Origin: Blautia hominis
Lineage (GTDB): Bacteria > Bacillota > Clostridia > Lachnospirales > Lachnospiraceae
Direction: 5' to 3'
DNA: 64,000 nucleotides
Assembly (NCBI GenBank): GCA_002270465.1
Contig: NQOF01000001.1
Span: forward strand, 746,501 to 810,500
Shown: piece after piece, positions 1 to 8,873 of the stretch
Numbering within the stretch: the stretch's first letter is position 1
Layout of the letters: each line of letters begins with the position of its first letter
The notes under the pieces: generated by a model
Told to the model about the DNA's origin: nothing
The model's input: only the letters and a program-made list of their open reading frames with translations
The model's database searches: none
Program-made: the position numbers and the translations under genes

Positions 1-1309
1 AAGGATTTCCCAGCAGGGATTTCCACACGACAGAAGAAATCAATCCCCCCATCATTCCCATGGTAATTCCCAGTTTTTTCGCTTTTTTTGACAGCAGAGC
101 CGCCATAGCCGGAATCGCGATTGCTGAAGCAAAATAGGACATAGACAACACCAGCGCTTCCAGGATATTTTCCATCCGCAGTGCAAACACCAGAGCAAGC
201 AGACCGATCACTACCACCGAATATTTTGACAGCTTTAGCTGAGTCTCCGGCTTAATCCCGGGATGGACTGCCAGCAGAAGATCTGTACATAATGTCTGGG
301 ACGCCAGCAGCAGATAGCTGTCAATGGTTGACATAACAATAGCAATCAGGGACGTGATCACCAGCGCATATAAGATAGGAGGAAAGGATTCTTTTACAAG
401 TAGAGGAATCAGCATCTCGTGGGATACCCCTTTAGGAAAAGAGGGATACAGCACCAGTGCGCAGACACCTATGATGGTGACTGCAAAACTGTAAAACAGG
501 ATGATCACATTTCCCCCTATGGCCCCTTTGCTCGCCACCTTGGAAGACGAAGCCGCGAAGGAACGCTGCCAGTATGGAGGCCCGGCCAAAAAGTAAAGCA
601 GATATACAACCATATAAGACACAATGGATTTATCAAACTTCAGTTCAAAATAATGTTTCGGAAGGCTTGCCGCCAGTTCAGCCGGCCCTCCTACTTTTGC
701 CAAAGCCGCCGCCGGAAGCGCCACCCCAATGACTACGATCAACAGAATCCCCTGAAGGGTATCCGTGTAAGCCACCCCGTAAAACCCAGACAAGGTGGTA
801 TAAGCGATCACGATCACAGTGGTGACAACAAGGGCTGCCCGATAAGAAATCTCCCAGTCATCTGCCATGACCATCTGAAGGATTTTGGAGGAGGCAACCA
901 TCTGGGTGCCTGCCGTCCCGATCACAGTCCATCCGATAATGGCAGAGGCGATCAGGGCGGGCAGACGGCCGAATCTCTTGGTAATCAGATCCGGAATGGA
1001 TAAAATATGATATTTCTGCCCAATCCTCTGGATCCGCCCGGCAAAAAGGCAGAACACGGCAAACGCAAACACCGTTGCAAAGGTAGGCAGCACGGCCGAT
1101 ATCCCGATTTCATAAGCCAGACCTGATTTTCCCAGGGTGGAGGACGCACCAATCCAGGTAGCCGCAAAAGTCAGCATGATCACAGGCCAGGGAAGATTCC
1201 TCTGCCCAAGATAATAACCTTCCAGATTTTTCGATTTTTTCTGCAGCACAATACTGATGACCGCTGTTGCCGCAAAATAGATCATTAACACTATAAGTAC
1301 AAGAACCAT
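1..1309 (-). CDS. Sodium:solute symporter (SSS family), C-terminus beyond window edge
   Basis: Integral membrane Na+-coupled uptake carrier; the solute cannot be read from the sequence. About 436 residues are inside the window and the gene runs off the left edge, so the C-terminus is not seen. The start is ATG 1309, preceded by AGGTGA. Family marks seen near the N-terminus are the YYLGQRNLPWP loop and TWIGASST, followed by a long series of hydrophobic segments. It is the last visible gene of a minus-strand run that begins with the amino acid dehydrogenase at 8773, so amino acid uptake is a reasonable guess. A 134-bp mobile element at 1341-1474 separates it from the MFS gene upstream, so transcription may not be continuous. 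Confidence 0.85.
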   Translation of the reverse strand, partial: MVLVLIVLMIYFAATAVISIVLQKKSKNLEGYYLGQRNLPWPVIMLTFAATWIGASSTLGKSGLAYEIGISAVLPTFATVFAFAVFCLFAGRIQRIGQKYHILSIPDLITKRFGRLPALIASAIIGWTVIGTAGTQMVASSKILQMVMADDWEISYRAALVVTTVIVIAYTTLSGFYGVAYTDTLQGILLIVVIGVALPAAALAKVGGPAELAASLPKHYFELKFDKSIVSYMVVYLLYFLAGPPYWQRSFAASSSKVASKGAIGGNVIILFYSFAVTIIGVCALVLYPSFPKGVSHEMLIPLLVKESFPPILYALVITSLIAIVMSTIDSYLLLASQTLCTDLLLAVHPGIKPETQLKLSKYSVVVIGLLALVFALRMENILEALVLSMSYFASAIAIPAMAALLSKKAKKLGITMGMMGGLISSVVWKSLLGNP

Positions 1310-1340
1310 ATATTTTCACCTGACCTTTTGTAAAATTCTT

Positions 1341-1474
1341 GCAACTATTCAGTAGGTCTGCGCATTCACTGCGCTGACCGTAAAAAAGTGTGCCACAGCC
1401 AAGCAAAAATCCCATCACCGAAGGCGATTCTGCATGGATTTTTGCCTGTAACTGTGAGGGTACTGAACAGTTAC
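1341..1474 (-). mobile_element. 134-bp MITE, copy A (inverted relative to copies B and C)
   Basis: The element is bounded by imperfect 14-bp terminal inverted repeats (GCAACTATTCAGTA at 1341 and TACTGAACAGTTAC ending at 1474). It is flanked by a perfect 8-bp direct repeat AAATTCTT at 1333-1340 and 1475-1482, read as a target site duplication. It carries no coding capacity. Its interior folds into three hairpins. By eye it differs from copy C at 6 of 134 positions and from copy B at 8. It lies between the MFS stop codon (1508) and the SSS start codon (1309). IS66-family elements have GTAA ends and 8-bp duplications, so this is inferred to be an IS66-mobilised MITE. Confidence 0.85.
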
Positions 1475-1507
1475 AAATTCTTTTTATGCCGCTGCTGTCT
1501 TGGCCTT

Positions 1508-2740
1508 TTATGCAGCTCTGTTTTTCTTCCCCATCCGGTTAATGATCAGAGCAAATACAATTCCCAGCAGAGCGAACAGGATAATTGCCCCAAATACAAA
1601 CTTAAATCCCGCCGCACCCGGATTATTGTCAATCAGTTTTCCAAGTATCAGGTTCATATACGCGTCCGGAAGGAACCCAATGGCGCAGATAATCCCTGTG
1701 GCTGTACCCGTAAATTCCTTGGGAACCCCGGCTTCCCCCATAGTCGCAAAATAAATTCCCCTAATGGCATACATAACAGTAGCAAAAGCGATCACGGTTA
1801 CAATTGCAGGTATCAGCATGTTTGGTTTTCCGGGAATGAACAAGAGCAGAGCGGCAAAAACGATCTCCACCACAAACAGTCCCATGACCATCTTTGAATA
1901 GGAGCTGGTCTTGTCTGCTATTTTTCCCATGATAGGTGCACTGAAGATACCGATCCCATAACTTCTGATGGTGGCAATGATACCAGCCGTCACGGTAGTC
2001 ATACCAAATATCGTAGTCAGATATGTAGTTGTGTACTCGGATGCCACCTGGGCACTGTATGCACACATAACAAGGAATGCTACGATCCAGATACCGGGAA
2101 TCTTTAAAACTTTAATATAATCTGCCAGCGCTGCCGTTGAACGTGCTTCGTCTTTACTCTTTTTAGGAAGGAGCAGCCACATGGCAGCAGTAAGTATAGT
2201 ATAAACAATACCGTAAAAGATCAAAACATAGCGCAAAGGCTGTTCTGTAAGGACAAAGTGGTTAAACACCGCAAGGGCTGCAAAGTTGATCAAAACGCCT
2301 GCCAATGCACGGATCCCCTCACTGTACCCGAATATGGACCCCTGCTCATTGTCATCTGCCAGGATACGGATGGCCTTCACAGCAGAAACCCAGAATACCA
2401 CATTGGAAAATGCCAGTAAGAACTGAATTGCCATAAGCCCCGTCAGAGATGGAATGGTGGCATACCAGAAAGTCAGCAATGCCAGCATCAAGTTAGAGCC
2501 CACCAGCATCTTGCGGTTGTCAAACCGGTCCGCAAGAATACCTCCCGGGATATAAATGATCATTTTTGTTATGGAATAGACACTCATAATGGTGCCCACC
2601 TGCGTGTTGGTCAGCTGAAACTCTTCCACCAATGCATCATAAAATACAGTTTTTAAATATGGAACACGGTAGATCAGGCCCGCTGATATGGTGACCACAA
2701 AAAACGCGATCCATTTATGCTGCTTATTTGTATTTCCCAT
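1508..2740 (-). CDS. MFS transporter
   Basis: Major facilitator, 410 aa with about 12 predicted membrane segments. It contains the loop-2/3 motif GGILADRFDNRK and starts at ATG 2740 behind GGAGG. It belongs to the same subfamily as the MFS gene at 59497-60822. Shared marks are YD-L near residue 35, NTQ(V/L)G, QG(S/T)(I/L)FG, and a late GTATGIICAIGF versus AATAAGIVCAVGF segment. It sits between the acyl-CoA synthetase and the SSS gene, with a MITE on each side. Substrate unknown. Position after a fermentative operon makes a carboxylic acid, amino acid or related metabolite likely, but that is inference. Confidence 0.85.
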   Translation of the reverse strand: MGNTNKQHKWIAFFVVTISAGLIYRVPYLKTVFYDALVEEFQLTNTQVGTIMSVYSITKMIIYIPGGILADRFDNRKMLVGSNLMLALLTFWYATIPSLTGLMAIQFLLAFSNVVFWVSAVKAIRILADDNEQGSIFGYSEGIRALAGVLINFAALAVFNHFVLTEQPLRYVLIFYGIVYTILTAAMWLLLPKKSKDEARSTAALADYIKVLKIPGIWIVAFLVMCAYSAQVASEYTTTYLTTIFGMTTVTAGIIATIRSYGIGIFSAPIMGKIADKTSSYSKMVMGLFVVEIVFAALLLFIPGKPNMLIPAIVTVIAFATVMYAIRGIYFATMGEAGVPKEFTGTATGIICAIGFLPDAYMNLILGKLIDNNPGAAGFKFVFGAIILFALLGIVFALIINRMGKKNRAA

Positions 2741-2772
2741 CTACATACCTCCCTGGTTTTTATACTACTGCT

Positions 2773-2906
2773 GTAACTGTTCAGTACCCTCACAGTTACA
2801 GGCAAAAATCCATGCAGAATCGCCTTTGGCGATGGGATTTTTGCTTGGCCGTGGTACAATTTCTTATGGTCAGCGCAGTGATTGCGCAGACCTACTGAAT
2901 AGTTGC
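2773..2906 (+). mobile_element. 134-bp MITE, copy B
   Basis: Inverted ends GTAACTGTTCAGTA (2773) and TACTGAATAGTTGC (ending 2906), flanked by a perfect 8-bp duplication CTACTGCT at 2765-2772 and 2907-2914. The right-hand duplication contains the TAG stop codon (CTA at 2907-2909) of the acyl-CoA synthetase gene, so insertion occurred exactly at the gene end and rebuilt the stop. It differs from copy C at 4 of 134 positions. An internal stem flanked by AAAAATCC and GGATTTTT could act as a transcription terminator in either direction. Confidence 0.87.
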
Positions 2907-4994
2907 CTACTGCTCTTTTATGATCAGTGCGTCCGCCAATGCTGCCCCTTCCCCCTGGGGGTATACAAACAGCGGATTTATATCTAATTCCTTTAAAGTC
3001 TCTTTGTGGGCAACAGCATATTCGGAAATCTTAACAATAAATTCTGCCAGGGCATCCACATCGCAGGGTTTGCTGCCCCGATAGCCGGTTAAAAGCTTAC
3101 AGCCTTTCAGAGACCCGATCATTTCTCTGGCCTCCTGCTTATTCAAAGGCGCAGGGTAAAGGCTCACATCTTTGAACACCTCCACAAACACACCGCCCAG
3201 TCCGCACAGTATCATGGGGCCAAACTGGGGATCTGCATTCACTCCAATAATCATCTCCACCCCCTGGGGAAGCATGGACTGAAGCAGCACACCGTCGATC
3301 TTTGCATCCGGACATTTCCCTTTTACACTTTCCATGATCTCCCTGTAAGCCGTTTCCACCTGACCGGCGTCCATAAGGTTCAGCTTCACTCCGCCCACAT
3401 CACTTTTATGCAGAATATCAGGGGATGCGATCTTAGCCACAGCCGGGAAAGTCATGGTTTTTGCGAATTCTTTTAATTCTTCCGGAGAACTTACAATGGC
3501 TTCCGGCGGTACAGGCACCCCTGCTGCTGCCAGCTCCCGCTTGCTCTCATGTTCGCTGAGAGCTGTCCTGACTTTCTCTTTTTTCTGAACTTCCATGACT
3601 GCCAGATCCAGAATATGTTCTTTCGGATCATACTTTACAAAATCCATGAGATATTTCAAAAGCTTAAATCCACACCCTGTTGCCGGCAATATGGGAACAC
3701 CTGCACCTTCCAGCTTTTCACGCACCCTCTCATCTCTGGAGGAATTGAAGAAGCTCATGACCGCCACGGGCTTTTTCTTCCTGCCCGCTGCGATCACCAT
3801 ACCGTCTGACATGGGCCAGATCACATCCTTCGGACCGTGCTTTGGCAGTATGGTCTGTCCGCACAAGACCATTCCTATGGACGGGTCTTCCATAATAGCC
3901 TGGATCACAGCAGCATATTTTTCTCCGTCATGGGCAAGGGTTGCTGACATATCCAGAGGGTTAGCCGGTGTGGCATAGTCCGGCAGGAGCCCTTTCAGCT
4001 TATCCATGGTCTCAGGGGCAAGATCAGGATATTGAAGTCCCAGCAGTGTTCCAGTATCCGCGCACACGCCTGTCTCTCCTCCTGAGAGACACATAGCCGA
4101 AAGTCCTGTATTTTCCGGTATCATGGGCAGGACACTGAGCATATGGCACATCTGTACCAGTTCTTCAATATCATCCACCCGGATAACACCGAATTTTTTG
4201 GCGACTGCATCAAATGCTTTGTCAGATCCCGCAAGACTCCCTGTGTGGGAAGCTGCTAGAGCGCTTCCTTTTGAGGTTTTCCCCACTTTCAGGATCACCA
4301 CCGGTTTGCGCACCAGGGCTGCCTGCTTCAATACCTCCTTAAATTTAACAGGGTCTTTGATCCCTTCCATATAAAGGCCGATCACCTTTGTCTCCCTATC
4401 CTGTATCAGATACTCCAGATAGTCCTCGATCCGGATACAAGTGCTGTTTCCGCTGGAGATCAGATAGGAAAAATTCATATATGTAACCTGCATCATATTC
4501 AGACATATCTTACCGGACTGGGAAATAACAGCAACATTTCCCTTACGGGCCTCACCGGGCACCAGCATACCAAAGGCAAAGATATCATCCAGATTGTTGA
4601 TAAACCCCGCACAGTTTACTCCCATAACAGCCATATCCAGCTTTTGGCAGAGCAGGCGCAGCTCACTTTCGCTCTCCTTATCCCCAGTCTCCCCATATCC
4701 GCTGGCATAGACAACTGCTGCCTTACACCCGCATTCTGCGGCCTCCGCCAGCGCTTGGGGCACTACTTTCTTATTGACGATCAGCACGCACATGTCGATC
4801 CTCTCAGGAATGTCCGCAATGCACCTGTAACATTCCTTTCCCAGAACCTCGGTCCTCTTGGGATGAACAAAATATACGTGTTCTCTCATCCCGGACTTCA
4901 GGAGATTGGTGCAGGTGGACAGCCCGAAACCGGGCTTGTCCGTTGCTCCCACCACCGCAATACTTTTTGGACGCAGTAATTTATTCAGATCCAT
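2907..4994 (-). CDS. Acyl-CoA synthetase (ADP-forming), fused alpha-beta type
   Basis: Converts acyl-CoA + ADP + phosphate into free acid, CoA and ATP, a one-step substrate-level phosphorylation. 695 aa in the usual order: CoA-binding Rossmann domain (SIAVVGATDKPGFG near residue 12), succinyl-CoA ligase-like domains with the SHTGSLAG segment that carries the phosphorylated histidine in this family, then a C-terminal ATP-grasp domain (SDVGGVKLNL, GLGGVFVEVFKD). It starts 4 bp after the oxidoreductase gamma gene, so it is in the same operon and most likely uses the acyl-CoA that enzyme makes. The stop codon lies inside the target duplication of MITE copy B. The preferred acyl group (acetyl, isobutyryl, isovaleryl or aryl-acetyl) cannot be told. 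Confidence 0.9.
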   Translation of the reverse strand: MDLNKLLRPKSIAVVGATDKPGFGLSTCTNLLKSGMREHVYFVHPKRTEVLGKECYRCIADIPERIDMCVLIVNKKVVPQALAEAAECGCKAAVVYASGYGETGDKESESELRLLCQKLDMAVMGVNCAGFINNLDDIFAFGMLVPGEARKGNVAVISQSGKICLNMMQVTYMNFSYLISSGNSTCIRIEDYLEYLIQDRETKVIGLYMEGIKDPVKFKEVLKQAALVRKPVVILKVGKTSKGSALAASHTGSLAGSDKAFDAVAKKFGVIRVDDIEELVQMCHMLSVLPMIPENTGLSAMCLSGGETGVCADTGTLLGLQYPDLAPETMDKLKGLLPDYATPANPLDMSATLAHDGEKYAAVIQAIMEDPSIGMVLCGQTILPKHGPKDVIWPMSDGMVIAAGRKKKPVAVMSFFNSSRDERVREKLEGAGVPILPATGCGFKLLKYLMDFVKYDPKEHILDLAVMEVQKKEKVRTALSEHESKRELAAAGVPVPPEAIVSSPEELKEFAKTMTFPAVAKIASPDILHKSDVGGVKLNLMDAGQVETAYREIMESVKGKCPDAKIDGVLLQSMLPQGVEMIIGVNADPQFGPMILCGLGGVFVEVFKDVSLYPAPLNKQEAREMIGSLKGCKLLTGYRGSKPCDVDALAEFIVKISEYAVAHKETLKELDINPLFVYPQGEGAALADALIIKEQ

Positions 4995-4998
4995 AGGC

Positions 4999-5538
4999 TC
5001 ACCCCTTTGCTACATACTCATATCCTGCCCGAAAGGCTGCCAGGTTGTTTTCATGGAACTGCGGTTTCTTTGCAAAATAATGCCTGATCCCCTCTTCGTA
5101 ACACGCTTTATCAAATAGATCGGTACAGGCTGCCAGTGCCCCGATGATACAGATGTTGGTCCCTCTGGCATAGGAAATCTTTTCACACACTTCTGCTGCA
5201 GGAATCTCCACTACTTTTATATTTCCCTTTTGGGGAACTTCCTTTATAATAGAAGAATTGACCAGAATAAGTCCGTTATCACTCATCTGCGACAGAAACT
5301 TATCAATGGAGGGCTGATTCATGGCAATGAGGATATCTATCTTCTTCACAAACGGACTTCCGATCAGATCATCACTGATCTTAACCGTACAGTTAGCAGT
5401 TCCCCCGCGCATCTCTGCGCCGTATGAAGGGATCCAGGTGACCTCTTTATCCTGCATTGCCCCGATATGGGCAATGATCAGTCCGGTAGTCAGGATCCCC
5501 TGACCGCCGAAGCCCGCAAATACAAATTGTTTCTCCAT
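4999..5538 (-). CDS. 2-oxoacid:ferredoxin oxidoreductase, gamma subunit
   Basis: 179 aa, the usual length for the gamma subunit of the four-subunit 2-oxoacid:ferredoxin oxidoreductases. The glycine-rich GFGGQGILT at the N-terminus and the GAEMRGGTA segment (about residue 43) are typical. It binds at the core of the cytoplasmic alpha-beta-gamma-delta complex that oxidatively decarboxylates a 2-oxoacid to acyl-CoA. Its ATG at 5538 overlaps the stop codon of the beta gene (TAATG), indicating coupled translation. Confidence 0.9.
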   Translation of the reverse strand: MEKQFVFAGFGGQGILTTGLIIAHIGAMQDKEVTWIPSYGAEMRGGTANCTVKISDDLIGSPFVKKIDILIAMNQPSIDKFLSQMSDNGLILVNSSIIKEVPQKGNIKVVEIPAAEVCEKISYARGTNICIIGALAACTDLFDKACYEEGIRHYFAKKPQFHENNLAAFRAGYEYVAKG

Positions 5539-6278
5539 TACCGGTCACCTCCCTTTGCAAATTCTCCCAGAGGATAATACGAAACCACCTCTTCACCGAT
5601 CCTTCTCATGGATTCCTCCGGTGACATATGCCAGTTCGTTGGACATGGGGATAAAATCTCCACACAACTGTATCCTTCCCCTGCCATCTGGGACTTAAAG
5701 GCCTTCTTAATATAAGATTTTGCTTTGTTGATATGAGCTGCGTCATGAATGGAGCCCCTTGCCATATAAGCAGGCTCAAAGCTTTTCAGGACCTCCATAA
5801 GGTTCAGCGGCATACCGGACACTTCCGGGTCCCTTCCCTTCACAGAAGTGGTTGTCTTCTGGCCAACCAAAGTAGTAGGTGACATCTGTCCCCCTGTCAT
5901 GCCATAGACACCGTTATTGACTACTATCTGTGTGATCTTTTCTTTTCTCTGTGCTGTGTAAACCGTCTCCGCAATACCAATGGAGGCAGCATCCCCATCA
6001 CCTTGATAGGTCAGTACCAGCTTTTCGGGCCTGCACCGTTTGATGGCCGCTGCCGCCGCAGTTGCTCTCCCATGAGGTGCCTGAAGCAGGTCAATAGCCA
6101 GCGTACGGTTTGTAAGACAGCTGCATCCCACTGCCAAAACACCGATTGTATTCCTGTCAATGTCCATCTCATCCAACACTTCAGCTATCAGCCGTAATAC
6201 AAGTCCATGTCCGCATCCCGGGCAGAAACTGTTTGCCGCATATATACTTCTCGGTATTTCCCTAACTTTTACTGCCAT
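5538..6278 (-). CDS. 2-oxoacid:ferredoxin oxidoreductase, thiamine pyrophosphate (beta) subunit
   Basis: 246 aa. It binds thiamine pyrophosphate and carries out the decarboxylation half reaction. Visible marks are the FCPGCGHGL segment near residue 18 and the TPP/Mg signature around YQGDGDAASIG and NNGVYGMTGGQMSPTT. The start abuts the alpha gene stop (TAAATG) with no gap. The beta subunit supports the 2-ketoisovalerate/2-oxoglutarate class over pyruvate oxidoreductase, but it does not settle the substrate. Confidence 0.9.
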   Translation of the reverse strand: MAVKVREIPRSIYAANSFCPGCGHGLVLRLIAEVLDEMDIDRNTIGVLAVGCSCLTNRTLAIDLLQAPHGRATAAAAAIKRCRPEKLVLTYQGDGDAASIGIAETVYTAQRKEKITQIVVNNGVYGMTGGQMSPTTLVGQKTTTSVKGRDPEVSGMPLNLMEVLKSFEPAYMARGSIHDAAHINKAKSYIKKAFKSQMAGEGYSCVEILSPCPTNWHMSPEESMRRIGEEVVSYYPLGEFAKGGDR

Positions 6279-7349
6279 TTAGAATGCCTCCCTTCTTGTG
6301 CCGGCGCGAATCTCGTCCACAATCCTCAGAATTTCATCCATATCCGCAATGACTCTTCCCGACGGATAAGCATATACAGGGGTACCCTGTGCGTAAATGG
6401 CCACATCCTCCACCATCTGGCCGCAGGCATTCATCTCCACTGCAAGATATGCCTTTACCTTTTTGTTGGCTTTGTGAAGCGCTTTCTTCGGGAACGGCCA
6501 CAGCGTAATGGGCCGGATCAATCCCAGTTTTATCCCCTTTGCCCTGGCTGCTTTTACAGCTCCCCTGCATACTCTGGAGGTGATCCCGTAAGCCACAAGG
6601 ATGATTTCCGCATCCTCCGTCTCAACTTCTTCCCACATCTGTTCCCTCTCTTCCATCACAGAGTAGCGCTCACGGATATGGGGATCATACTCGTTATATT
6701 TAAAGTCATAATAAATTCTGTCTGTCATTTTTCTGCCGTTGGGGTGTGCCTCATCTTTTCCTTTCAGTGTCCACTGAAATTTATCGGGGTCGTGCTCTCT
6801 GCCCTCGGGCAGTTTCACGGACTCTGCCATCTGGCCAATGGCTCCGTCACTCAAAAGAATGACCGGGGTGCGGTATTCTTCCGCTTTGTCAAAGGCCAGT
6901 ATCGTATGATCCACATTTTCCTGTACTGAGGATGGTGCATATACCAGTGTCTTATATCCCCCGTGTCCTCCTCCCTTTACCGCCTGGAAATAATCCGCCT
7001 GTCCCAATGTGATATTACCAAGGCCAATGCCGTAGCGCATAACATCCACGATCACCGCGGGCAGTTCCATGGAGGATATGTAGGAGATTCCTTCCTGCTT
7101 CAGGCTGAATCCCGGCCCCGAAGAACTTGTCATTGCCCTAAACCCGGTGGCTGCAGCGCCCAGGACCATGTTGATCCCCGCCAGCTCTGATTCTGTCTGG
7201 ACAAAATGTCCCCCCACTTCCGGCAGTCTGGAAGACAGATATTCCAGTATTTCTGTCTGAGGTGTAATGGGATAACCGGCAAAAAAACGGCATCCGGCCA
7301 GGATCGCGGCTTCAGCCAACGCATTATTTCCCTTCATCAATGTTCTCAT
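6279..7349 (-). CDS. vorB: 2-oxoacid:ferredoxin oxidoreductase, alpha subunit (VorB-like)
   Basis: 356 aa alpha subunit. The N-terminal half carries the pyrimidine-binding domain (MKGNNALAEAA, GYPITPQTEI, TSSSGPGFSLKQEG) and the C-terminal half the transketolase-C-like domain. Overall it looks like the VorB type that oxidises branched-chain 2-oxoacids such as 3-methyl-2-oxobutanoate. It overlaps the ferredoxin gene upstream by 4 bp (ATGA). Together with the dehydrogenase at 7631 and the synthetase at 2907 it forms a complete amino acid to acid route. An indolepyruvate, 2-oxoglutarate or broad specificity is not excluded. Confidence 0.85.
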   Translation of the reverse strand: MRTLMKGNNALAEAAILAGCRFFAGYPITPQTEILEYLSSRLPEVGGHFVQTESELAGINMVLGAAATGFRAMTSSSGPGFSLKQEGISYISSMELPAVIVDVMRYGIGLGNITLGQADYFQAVKGGGHGGYKTLVYAPSSVQENVDHTILAFDKAEEYRTPVILLSDGAIGQMAESVKLPEGREHDPDKFQWTLKGKDEAHPNGRKMTDRIYYDFKYNEYDPHIRERYSVMEEREQMWEEVETEDAEIILVAYGITSRVCRGAVKAARAKGIKLGLIRPITLWPFPKKALHKANKKVKAYLAVEMNACGQMVEDVAIYAQGTPVYAYPSGRVIADMDEILRIVDEIRAGTRREAF

Positions 7350-7558
7350 GCAGGCTGCACCTCCTCATCTTTTATTGTGATCACATAATCCGGACAGACG
7401 GTGTAACAGATTCCGCATCCGATGCATTTTTCCTGATCCGCTTCAACCACTGCATACCCTTTGCTGTTCATCTCCCCTGATACGGACAGAGCCCCCTGCT
7501 TACATGCCCGGATGCAGTAACCGCAGGATTTGCAGTTCTCTTTTTTTATGGCAACCAT
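7346..7558 (-). CDS. 2-oxoacid:ferredoxin oxidoreductase, delta (ferredoxin) subunit
   Basis: 70 aa two-cluster ferredoxin. The first 4Fe-4S site is C9-x2-C12-x2-C15-x3-C19 and the second is C45-x2-C48-x2-C51-x3-C55-P. It passes electrons from the TPP subunit to soluble ferredoxin. It is the first oxidoreductase gene in transcription order, 72 bp after the dehydrogenase. That gap can form a GC-rich hairpin (about 7570-7615) with no T-run after it, which may tune expression between dehydrogenase and oxidoreductase rather than end transcription. Confidence 0.92.
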   Translation of the reverse strand: MVAIKKENCKSCGYCIRACKQGALSVSGEMNSKGYAVVEADQEKCIGCGICYTVCPDYVITIKDEEVQPA

Positions 7559-7630
7559 ATATACCTTCTCCTTTCCCGCAGCCCTGCCCGCCGCTGTACG
7601 GCCGGCAGGCTGCTTTATGATAACCGGGGT

Positions 7631-8773
7631 TCAGCACTCAGGCTCGTCCTGGGTATCCGGTTCAAAGATCTCAAGGGCAATGTCTCTTTGATATCTGCCT
7701 GTGGCTTTGGATATCTCAAATATTTTCGCCACATTCCTTCTGCACAGGGCATCAATATCGTGGATGACATTCTCGGCCGTAGGCTCGATGACGCCAAAGG
7801 TGATGGTATAGAAAAAGCGGACAGCACCCAGGTTCGTAATAAAGTCAGGTACGATCTGGATTCCTCTCTCATATAGTCCCGGGTCTGCGGAAGCTGCCAC
7901 AGGTATATTGGCACCCTCACAGATGAGTTTTGCTTTCACTTTGTCCACATTGCCCCCATTGATCACATCTTCCAGCGCTACCGGAACCAGGATATCACAT
8001 GGTACATCCAGCCAACCGGAGTTGGGCATCACTTCCCAGGAAGGGTCAAATTTTGACTGGTCCATCTCTCCTCTCGGCAGAACATTGGACACAAGACTCT
8101 CCACATCCAGGCCGTCCTTACAGTAAACAAAACAATTCGCATCTGCGATACCGACAATCTTATAACCCAGTTTATGCAGTCTGTGGGTGCAGCTCAGTCC
8201 CACACATCCGAATCCCTGGATCACCACGGAAGCGCCCGGCTCACCGTCCATCTGTTTCCAGGCCTCGTCCGCTGAGACAGCAACACCATATCCTGTGGTC
8301 AGGTCATTTAACAGGAACCCATCGTATTCACTTTTCAGGAGTTTTCTTACATTCTCCTGGCCTTTTGCGATGATCGGGTTATTCTTCATGGATTTTGTCA
8401 TTGGACGTCCCATTCCCAGCTCATCAAAGATCCGGTATACATCCTCATACTTGGTCCCCAGATCCGAACCCATGGCTAATCCCGCGTCAATATAGGGTCT
8501 CATGGCAATGATAAATCTCTTCAACACATCCACAGCGTCCGGTGCCTTGTAATCATAAACGATTCCCGCTTTGGCGCCGCCCTGCCAGGTATTCTCACAG
8601 GCTTTCCTCTTGTAAGCCATTGCCTCCGCCAGACGGATAACCTCTTCTCTTGTCACAGTGGGATGCATCCGGATTCCCCCGCCGGAATATCCTTTTGCCA
8701 GATTAAATACACATAACCAACCCTTTGCCTCTGTTTTTGTATCGTTCCACTCAATTAAAATATAAGGTCTCAT
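7631..8773 (-). CDS. Glu/Leu/Phe/Val dehydrogenase family protein
   Basis: NAD(P)-dependent oxidative deamination of an amino acid to a 2-oxoacid. 380 aa from the chosen start ATG 8773, which sits behind GGGAGGAA; a start 27 bases upstream lacks as good a site. Catalytic lysine K68 is in QGGAKAGI, a variant of the usual GGGKGG. The Rossmann motif is GFGCVG, and the substrate-domain segment LAMGSDLGT is present. The length and divergent motif resemble leucine/valine-type dehydrogenases more than housekeeping glutamate dehydrogenase. First gene of the operon that continues with the ferredoxin oxidoreductase and ADP-forming synthetase. Its leader contains the hairpin at 8821-8847. Confidence 0.88.
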   Translation of the reverse strand: MRPYILIEWNDTKTEAKGWLCVFNLAKGYSGGGIRMHPTVTREEVIRLAEAMAYKRKACENTWQGGAKAGIVYDYKAPDAVDVLKRFIIAMRPYIDAGLAMGSDLGTKYEDVYRIFDELGMGRPMTKSMKNNPIIAKGQENVRKLLKSEYDGFLLNDLTTGYGVAVSADEAWKQMDGEPGASVVIQGFGCVGLSCTHRLHKLGYKIVGIADANCFVYCKDGLDVESLVSNVLPRGEMDQSKFDPSWEVMPNSGWLDVPCDILVPVALEDVINGGNVDKVKAKLICEGANIPVAASADPGLYERGIQIVPDFITNLGAVRFFYTITFGVIEPTAENVIHDIDALCRRNVAKIFEISKATGRYQRDIALEIFEPDTQDEPEC

Positions 8774-8820
8774 AAATGTTCCTCCCAATGTTTTTTTCAT
8801 ATCTGTGCATCGCGAAGCGT

Positions 8821-8847
8821 GTTACTGGACACGGAGTGAACAGTAAC
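8821..8847 (+). repeat. 27-nt dyad (GTTACTG-N9-TGAACAGTAAC) in the dehydrogenase leader
   Basis: A perfect 7-bp stem GTTACTG/CAGTAAC. It has the same length and layout as the outer hairpin of the 134-bp MITEs (GTAACTG-N9-TGAACAGTTAC) but lies alone here. On the minus strand it is in the untranslated leader of the amino acid dehydrogenase, about 50-75 bases before its start codon. It could be a solo MITE end or a regulatory hairpin. Confidence 0.55.
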
Positions 8848-8873
8848 ATTCTTTTTACTGTTCCATTGCATGT

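Noticed and set aside
1388-1897. Plus-strand frame spanning the MITE and MFS gene
   Set aside because: It mixes MITE sequence and antisense MFS sequence and has no domain. A matching N-terminus elsewhere only reflects the MITE copy.
1341-2906. Composite transposon formed by inverted MITE copies A and B around the MFS gene
   Set aside because: Each copy has its own different 8-bp target duplication (AAATTCTT and CTACTGCT). They inserted separately, and no duplication surrounds the pair as a unit.
7559-7630. Terminator between the dehydrogenase and ferredoxin genes
   Set aside because: A GC-rich hairpin is possible but no T-run follows it on the minus strand, so it is more likely an internal operon hairpin.
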